Origin: Zoroaster sp. YZ-2022
Lineage: Eukaryota > Echinodermata > Asteroidea > Forcipulatida > Zoroasteridae
DNA length: 64,000 bases
Reading direction: 5' to 3'
Assembly (NCBI GenBank): GCA_029582265.1
Contig: CM055816.1
Span: forward strand, 91,665,204 to 91,729,203
Made by a program: the position numbers and the translations under genes. The notes beneath the pieces were generated by a model, which worked only from the letters and a program-made list of their open reading frames with translations, had not been told where the DNA came from and did not search any database. Below, piece after piece: positions 57,280 through 64,000 of the stretch. How positions within the stretch are numbered: the stretch's first letter is position 1; every line of letters begins with the position of its first letter.

Positions 57280-57367
<88 letters not shown>
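56938..57367. repeat. Long palindrome (92-bp arms) flanked by (TA)n
   Basis: 57031-57121 is inverted at 57192-57284 with only a few differences (for example GGGACTGCATGTG against GGGACACTGCATGTG). A 70-bp loop separates the arms. (TA)n tracts lie on both outer sides (56938-57030 and 57285-57367). The arms include CTGGGAAAACCCTCCACATG. It could be a snap-back MITE or an inverted-duplication artefact. Confidence 0.8.
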
Positions 57368-57368
<1 letters not shown>

Positions 57369-57714
57369 CAACTACAAATGTACCACTGCTAATCTTGTTT
57401 ATTGTATCACGTGTACTCGCTGTGGCATGCTGTACATTGGAGAAACTAAGCGCCGACTGGCTGACCGTTTCACAGAGCATCTCCGAAGCGTTCGGTTGAA
57501 ACAACCTGGTCTGGCTGTTGCCCAACACTTCAGCGCGCCATCACACTCCACTAAGGACATGAGCGTCTGCGTTGTTTCCACGGCATCGTCAGATACTCAG
57601 CGCCGATCCTTAGAACAGCGTGTGATGTTCAAACTGGGCACGCTCCACCCTGATGGGATGAACGTGGAGTTCACCGCGTTTGTTCTACCCGCGGTTCATA
57701 ACAACAAGCCATAA
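57365..57714 (+). pseudogene. Penelope-like element, GIY-YIG endonuclease C-terminal fragment
   Basis: Open frame after a (TA)n tract: ANLVYCITCTRCGMLYIGET then KRRLADRFTEHLRSV, a GIY-YIG nuclease (here VYC...YIG) with the Cys-rich insertion CITCTRC typical of Penelope-like retroelements. It continues to SSDTQRRSLEQRVMFKLGTL (catalytic Glu region) and ends NNKP with TAA. The reverse transcriptase is missing, so the copy is 5' truncated at the TA repeat. Followed by a hammerhead-like motif, as known for this class. Confidence 0.8.
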
Positions 57715-57715
57715 T

Positions 57716-57771
57716 TCCCCTGATGAAGGTGCATTGCACCGAAAGCTCGGGTATAACTATCCGGTGAGCAC
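57716..57771 (+). ncRNA. Hammerhead-ribozyme-like motif after the Penelope-like ORF
   Basis: CTGATGA (57720-57726), a perfect stem II (GGTGC-ATT-GCACC) and GAAA (57741-57744) reproduce the hammerhead core in order. Next comes GCTCGG...CCGGTGAGC, which could form stem III with a bulge. The U-H cleavage dinucleotide after stem III and a clear stem I are not convincing, so activity is doubtful. Penelope-like elements are known to carry hammerhead motifs. Confidence 0.5.
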
Positions 57772-57797
57772 TGTTTCACCTTTAATATTCACATTTT

Positions 57798-57798
<1 letters not shown>

Positions 57799-57862
<64 letters not shown>

Positions 57863-57880
57863 CAAATTTATATATATATA
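57799..57880. repeat. (TA)n microsatellite
   Basis: TA repeats with a short TCCAAATT interruption, between the Penelope-like fragment and the RTE element. Confidence 0.9.
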
Positions 57881-57883
57881 CTC

Positions 57884-60800
57884 ATGATGACTACACCCAA
57901 AACAACTACTATACTGGATCGGTCGCGGCCCGGGTTAACAACGACCACGTCTTCCATCGGAGCTTGCCAGGATGGAAACGAAAAGTATGCTACTGGCGCG
58001 AACACAACAAATCAGGAAAAGCATAATTTAAAACTAGCGAAGCATGAAATGACCGTTGGCACGTGGAATGTCAGGACATTAAATGCAGCTGGTAAAATAC
58101 ACGAATTAGACCACGAATTGGAAAAAGTACACTTGGAACATTATTGGAATAGCCGAAATGAGATGGCTAAATTCTGGAGAATCAATGACAGAAGAAGGTC
58201 ATAAGGTTTGGTGGAGTGGAGATGACAGAAAACATGAAGGAGGAGTCGGTTTTTTGGTGCACAAAGACAGCACAAGAGCAGTTCTGGAGTGCGAGCCGAT
58301 TTCCAAGAGAATCATTCGACTAAGAATGAGTGCTATACCGAGGAACATGACAATCATACAGGTATACGCACCAACATCCGAGTGGAGTGACGAAGAAGCC
58401 GCGAAGTTCTATGATGAATTACAGACAACACTGAGAAAAATCCCAAAGAATGATATCACCATAGTGCAAGGAGATTGGAACGCGAAGATAGGAGCTGACG
58501 CTCATAGTAACTGGCCTGGGACAACAGGAAAATTTGGGATTGGTTTGACAAACGACAGAGGGTTACGATTGTTAGAAGTTTGGTGGTTGCTAACACACGG
58601 TTCAAGCACAAGATGCCTAGAAGAACAACTTGGACATCGCCTGATGGGTTGACAAAGAACCAAATCGACTACATTCTGGTCGATAGGAAATGTGCTAGCG
58701 GGATAAATGGAAGAAAAACAAGGAGCTTTCCTGGAGCCGACATCGGCAGCGACAATAATTTGGTAATGATGACGATGAAGCTGAAACTGAAGAAAATGCC
58801 CAAACAAAAGAACGAAAGAGTGAAGTACAATGTGGCAATGCTCAAAGACAAAAAAGTATGCGACTTTTTCCAGGTCAAACTTGGAGGAAGGTTTGCACCT
58901 CTGATGGAGCTTGATAACACCCAAGAGATGACAGATCTGTTCACGAAGGTCATGAATGAAACAGCGCTGGAAGTCCTTGGAAAAGCAAAGAAAATTAAAC
59001 ATCCATGGATGAACGCGGATTTAATGAAGGCATGCGATGAGAGAAGAGGACTGAAAGCGAGAAGGTATGAGGATGAAGAGTGTGAGAAGAGGTACAAATC
59101 TGCTAACAATAATGTGAAAATGGAAATCAAAAGAACAAAAGAAGAGTACCTGCAAAATAGATGCACGGAAATTCAAAAGGTTTCGAAAACAACGACAGTA
59201 AAATTGCATATGAAACTGTGAAACTTCTGACAAAACAAAAGACGGTCAAATCCTCTGTTATTGAAGATGCTAATGGTATTCTGATAACAGAAGCCGGAAA
59301 GATCCAAGAGAGCTGGACAGAATACATAAAGGAATTATATAACTACCCATTAGAAACGGACCCGGACATTCTCAACACCCTACGCAAAGAGGGTCCTAAG
59401 AGTAGAGGATAGCGCAGAGCCTGAAATACTGCGAAGTGAGATCGAGGAGGCAGTCAAACACCTGAAATGTGGAAAAGCAGCAGGTCATGATATGATAACA
59501 TACCAGCGGAGATAGTGAAACATGGAGGGGACTATACAATCGACGTGCTTCTCAAGATTTGTAATGCAGTATGGAGCAGTGGAGAATGGCCAACACAGTG
59601 GACACAATCACTGATATTACCATTACCGAAAAAAGGATGTTTGCGAAAATGTAATAATTACAGAACAATTAGTCTCATCAGCCATCCTAGCAAAGTGCTG
59701 CTGAGAGTAATAAACAACAGAATGAAGAAACAGGCGGAAGCGACTCTCGCGGAAGAGCAGGTAGGTTTTAGAACTGGACGCAGCACAGTAGAACAAATAG
59801 CAAATATGCGAATAATCGGAGAAAAATACAGGAATCACCAAATGGAACTACATCACAATTTCATCGATTTTAAGAAAGCTTTTGACAGAGTCTGGAGAAA
59901 TGCACTTTGGGCAGTTCTAAAGAAGCATAACTTCGGAGGTAAGTTGGTCGGTATAATTGAAGCATTATATACCAAGAGTACCAACGCGGTGATGTCAAAC
60001 AACAACACCCTTGATTGGTTCCAAACAGAGGTCGGCGTACGGCAAGGATGTATTCTCTCACCTTGCCTGTTCAACATATTTCTCAAACAAATTATGCTAG
60101 ACACTCTTGAGGATTTCCATGGTACAGTTTCAGTCGGAGGGAGGATAATTTCCAACCTAAGATTTGCAGATGACATCGATCTACTAGCAGGATCCAGAGA
60201 AGAGCTCAAGGATCTCACCAACAGACTAGAAACTGCTGCTAAGAGCTATGGAATGGAAATCAGTAGCGAGAAGAGCAACCTAATGATCTCGTCTAGAACT
60301 GGTAACGTTGACGACCAGATTGAAATAGCAGTAAATGGAGAAGTACTAGAGGAGGTGAGTAGCTTTCAATACCTTGGATCAACGTTGAATGAGGACATGA
60401 ACTCCGAGGAAGAGATTAAGAAAAGGTTAGCTATAGCTACAGGACAACTAGCCAAGCTGAACAAAATTTGGAGTAGTGGAAGCATCTCACTGATCATCAA
60501 AACTAATCTTCTGAAGTCACTGATATCATCTATTGCCCTCTACGGATGCGAAACTTGGAGCTACAACAAAAAGATTGAACGAAAAATCGAAGCATTTGAG
60601 ATGAGATGCTACAGACGTTTACTCGGAATAACGTGGAAAGATCGTGTCACCAACATCGCAGTTAAACAACGAGTCAAGGACCTCATTGGAATGTACGAAC
60701 CTCTGTTGGAAGTTGCACGACGAAGAAAACTAGTGGTTTGGGCACATCACACGGCACCAAGCATCTTTGGCCCACACCATAATGCACGGAAGAGTAGATG

Positions 60801-60979
60801 GTGGCAGGACCCGCGGGAGACCAAAGAGAGAGTGGTTGACTGATGTCAAGGACTGGACAGGGAGATCGGTGGTAGAGTGCATGCGGGAAGCGGAGGATCG
60901 GGGAAGGTGGAAGGAGAGGGTGGAAGCATCTAAAGTGCTCCAACAGCCACTGGCTACGGGAGTGACCTGACCTGACCTG
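57884..60979 (+). pseudogene. RTE-type LINE, near full length, frameshifted
   Basis: ATG codons at 57884/57887 right after (TA)n open MTTPKTTTILDRSRPGLT. Endonuclease motifs: VGTWNVRTL near 58060, IIQVYAPTSEW near 58360, VQGDWNAKIG near 58470 and IDYILVDRK near 58670. RT in the 442-codon frame 59515-60843: FRTGRSTVEQI, FIDFKKAFDRVW, GVRQGCILSPCLFNIFL and LRFADDIDLL. The C-terminal GRPKREWLTDVKDWTGRS lies in another frame near 60820. Frame changes occur near 58130, 58585, 59200, 59410-59510 and 60760. It ends with TGACC repeats (GTGACCTGACCTGACCTGG, 60960-60979), the short repetitive 3' end typical of RTE elements. Confidence 0.85.
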
Positions 60980-61849
60980 GATGTTAGGTTTCATATTAAA
61001 CACGTTGTTTCTTAGTAATTGTTTTTTGTCTAAAATGGCATACGACCCGTTTTATAAGTAAAATTATTGTAAAGTTAAAATGGGTTTATTGAAATATGGG
61101 TATAATGTACGACACAGTAACTTGAGAGACATTTATGTCATAACAGACAATGATAAGGATAACTGTCAGACCAAGAAATGATGACAATGATTTACTCAGA
61201 GAAGACACAAATATGACATGTATTTAAAGGGTATAATATTTTGAACAAGAAAATGAAATTATTCACTTCGAAAAACAGCGAAAATTATGAGCGTTTTCAG
61301 GTCAGACTCTTTTTATAACAAAAAACAAAACTATTACATAGATTGCTGAAATTCTAGCATCGGGTGAGAAACATTTAATTTTTTTAATTTTTAGATTTTA
61401 TTTTATTTATTTGTTTATTTTTATTTATTATTTTATTTTTTACCATGCAGTGCTCCATACATACGTCAGTGTGAGGGCAAAATCAAATCAATTAAAAACC
61501 ATATACTTATATAGTTGAATTTACTATTTTGAAAATGTTTATACGTGCTTTCGGGAAACGATGGAAATCCAGGACCTTTCAACATTCGTTGTCATCAATT
61601 GTGTGTTTTGATTTATCCCCAGTTTGCTTGATCCTTATAGCAATTTAAAATATAAAACCTTTGAAAATCATAGGGGTCATAACATGGGTAAACATTTTGG
61701 GTCAAAGGTCAAAAATGGTAAACGCTTGATTTTGTCTTATTTTATGAAAAGTAACATTGTTGAAGAAAATTTGAGTGCTTTAGAAACCACAGGGGTCATA
61801 AACATTGGTCAGTATTTGCGGTCAAATGTAGTGTTTTAGGCCATTACCT
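60980..61849. repeat. Repeat relics; no gene
   Basis: 61335-61500 holds a diverged relative of the MITE 7 surroundings (GAAATTCTAGCATCGGGTGAG; GTGAGGGCAAAATCAAATCAA). 61660-61830 has two related ~125-bp blocks with GGGGTCATAA and GGTCAAA. Nothing coding recognised. Confidence 0.4.
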
Positions 61850-61862
61850 AAATAGTGAATTA

Positions 61863-62400
61863 ATGCTTTGTTTGCAGTAAATTAGCATAGATCCAAGAAT
61901 GACCAACACAATGAAAGGCTTGATGGAAGCCAAGTTGCTCAAGACAGAAACACCAGATGAACTCAGAAAGAGAAAACTGTTTTCAAAACCACACATGTTG
62001 ATCTTATTTGGCCAGAGTCACACTTCATATTCAATGCTTTCAATATAATTTCGAATTGACTATCCTCTACTGTGGCCACATGGTATTCATATTTCATGGT
62101 TGCAGAAAGATTTGAATGACATAGCAAAGCGAGGAGTGAAGATGATGAGTGACTTTGACAACATCATTACTACTGACCCCCAACAGGGAGTTTGTCTTTT
62201 GCAAGCAGTGGAGTTCAACAGGAAACAATTTGACAGTTTCACAAAAAGCACCCCTAAACCCACCGATCCATGATATGTCAATCAACTTTGTAATAAAAAA
62301 CACAGGCCTTTCAAACCAATTACACGTATGTATGTCTACAGCATTTGCCCTAAGACTTTTGGTCTTTGATCCCAAATTGACCCCCAAACTGTGACTAATA
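61863..62400 (+). other. Coding-like but unassigned segment
   Basis: After TTTGTTTGCAG (61867-61877) a frame reads IDPRMTNTMKGLMEAKLLKT then PDELRKRKLF. At 62100-62265 another reads DLNDIAKRGVKMMSDFDNII then TDPQQGVCLLQAVEFNRKQF. Frames and stops do not join, and an overlapping + frame at 62270-62394 is also open. It may be a decayed transposon ORF. No domain recognised. Confidence 0.2.
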
Positions 62401-62479
62401 TTGTGATCCCAATTGTTTCCAAAGCACTCGGCACTTACCTTTAAATATGGGCAGGCAATCCAATTTATTGACAATTAAA

Positions 62480-63785
62480 TTCTCTCAACCGTAACTTCCG
62501 GTTCAATTAAGTGATTGCGTTAATACGTCGCAGTGTTTATGTTTGTAATGTGGTTTTTATTTTTAAAACTTAGTAAAATTCCAATATTTCGAGATATTAA
62601 AAAGTGCCATTTTTAAACATGCCGCAAGAAGGCCCTCAGAACTGCGATGACGTCACCCTCTATATTTTTGAAAAGGTCTAACTCTGCCACCTGGAAATTG
62701 TCTTATCATGTTTATGAGAAAAAAAAGTCATATAATTCAAGTTCTTTTCTGGAGTGAGTGAGTGAATGAATGCATAAATAAGAATTATTTCTTAAGGCGA
62801 GACACCAATACTCAAAGTAGCGTTCCCCTGCAAGCGCCCGCTCAAGAAATAAGATTTATGTTCAGGAGTTATCATTTTTAATCTTGATGTCATTACGATT
62901 GCCTACATCTACATGATAAGGTCTGTGATGGTGCCAAGTATCAATTAAATTTGAGGTTCGCAGAAATATGTGGAGAAATATATTGATGAAGAACAAAGGA
63001 AACATAAACTCGAACATTTGCAATAGGTGTTTGGTGAGCCGAAACAACAGTTTTAAAAATCGGTGTAATATAATCAAAACAGTAGGATATTGGAACAATG
63101 TCAAACTAGACTCGTGTTATACATGTGTTATTGGCTGTGCCAGATTGTTAAAGACTGGAGGCATTGTCCTGTACCTTTAAGTTTGCTTCTAGTGAACACA
63201 TGGATCCATCCATAAAATAGATAAACCACAAGATGGATCTACATCTAGATAATGCCAATCTATAGTTGCTAATACTTACTGAGGCGCTAGCTTGGCGTAT
63301 GCGAATTGTTTGTCACACATTACATGCTGTAGTGTGTATGACTTACTAGGAATTGGGGAAAGAATTTTTTGGGGGAATTTTTTTGCAACCACTAACCAAT
63401 AACAAAAATATATTATATCGATTTTTGGGGGTTCAGAAGCGAAAACTATCTTTAAAATCCACTTTTATGATGGATTTCGGACTTTATTTCGCTTCTAAAA
63501 AAATCCTCCATTTCAGAAAATAGAAGGATCCTATTACAGTTGCCACTGCGCATGTACAATGACTGTGTTGGTCACTAATTGGGTAGCTGACAAGATCAGA
63601 CTGATATGACTGAGGAAGTCATTGTCTACCAAAAATGCCTGGTTTTTCATGAAATAAATATCCTTGAATATTTTGAATAAAAAAGTATATGTCTATCATC
63701 ATCCAGATATTCTCCACCTCACTGGGTAGGTAAGATTACTTCATTGGTTATGTTGAATGAGAACAAGTGGCAGTCGGATACGACA
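62480..63785. other. No gene seen; one repeat relic
   Basis: 62485-62740 resembles the ~148-bp family ends (AACTTCCGGTTCAATTAAG; TGACGTCA at 62648-62655). A small inverted pair AGAAGCGAAA/TTTCGCTTCT occurs at 63436-63500. Otherwise nothing recognised. Confidence 0.4.
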
Positions 63786-64000
63786 TTCTACCCGGAAGCT
63801 GATTGATATTGGAGTTTGTCGTGAATTAATTCCCTGGATTAGTGATTTTCTTTGCGAACGTAAACAAAGAGTGAATCTCAATGGCGGCCTTTCAAGCTGG
63901 CAAGAAATCACTTGCGGAGTTCCTCAAGGAACAAAACTAGGGCCTTTAATTTTCCAAGTAATGGTAAATGACTCGCTTAGGAATTTCCCAAATCGCTGGA
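63786..64000 (+). pseudogene. LINE reverse-transcriptase fragment at the window edge
   Basis: The frame beginning KLIDIGVCRELIPWISDFLC continues RKQRVNLNGG and WQEITCGVPQGTKLGPLIFQ, the conserved RT motif GVPQGxxLGPxxF. It continues past the end of the window. The segment before 63786 is out of frame, so the 5' part is truncated or shifted. Clade undetermined. Confidence 0.7.

Noticed and set aside
57254..57528. Ile-Tyr repeat ORFs
   Set aside because: They arise from (TA)n; only the part after 57365 has real (GIY-YIG) protein character.

Overview
The window is eukaryotic, most likely genomic DNA of a marine invertebrate animal. Evidence: domain-sized coding exons with GT/AG borders and kilobase introns, extracellular CUB and LDL-receptor class A (LDLa) modules, two scaffold gaps of exactly 500 N, many microsatellites, and a dense, diverse transposon load (Ty3/Gypsy, several LINE clades, Penelope-like, Polinton-type polymerase, many MITEs). 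The species cannot be named. A deuterostome or lophotrochozoan rich in LDLa/LRR receptor genes is the best guess, and it is an inference. Very little of the window is host coding sequence.

Layout. 482-9395 (+): part of a receptor-like gene with CUB, LDLa, LDLa, an LRR N-terminal cap and two 72-bp LRR exons, which then runs towards a gap (9522-10021). Its second intron holds five foldback MITEs between 1997 and 3508 and two copies of a repeat family built from ~148-bp monomers. Its third intron holds an 81-bp minisatellite open on both strands. 13653-29612 (-): a paralogous gene read the other way, with the order CUB (broken), LDLa, CUB, LDLa, LDLa. The CUB-LDLa pair has been tandemly duplicated. 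A ~10-kb Ty3/Gypsy element (16615-26577, minus) sits in one intron with a 4-bp target duplication, and the other duplicate preserves the empty site. 29710-33960: minisatellite and a decayed protein-primed-type DNA polymerase B. 34560-36320: decayed Jockey/CR1-like LINE. 36700-41690: unassigned exon-like segments and a ~0.74-kb triplication. 41690-47532: more of the ~148-bp repeat family, a TCGAAA-rich tract and decayed coding-like fragments, then the second gap. 48620-56016: a LINE of Tx1/L1 type bounded on both sides by (CT)n, as expected for a microsatellite-targeting element. 56900-57880: TA-flanked palindrome and a Penelope-like GIY-YIG endonuclease fragment followed by a hammerhead-ribozyme-like motif. 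57884-60979: RTE-type LINE. The rest is repeat relics, with an RT fragment running off the right edge.

The strongest candidate for something undescribed is the Gypsy element. Besides gag and pol it carries an intact 104-codon single-pass membrane ORF upstream of gag (overlapping the gag start by 4 nt) and an intact 152-codon C2H2-finger-like ORF in the env position. The whole element, coding and non-coding, is studded with CCTCA...TGAGG inverted pairs. A self-encoded DNA- or RNA-binding protein acting on its own dispersed motif is a testable hypothesis, not a demonstrated fact.

Limits: all family assignments are by eye. Nearly every long ORF is split by one- or two-base indels, so true decay and uncorrected sequencing indels cannot be separated here.
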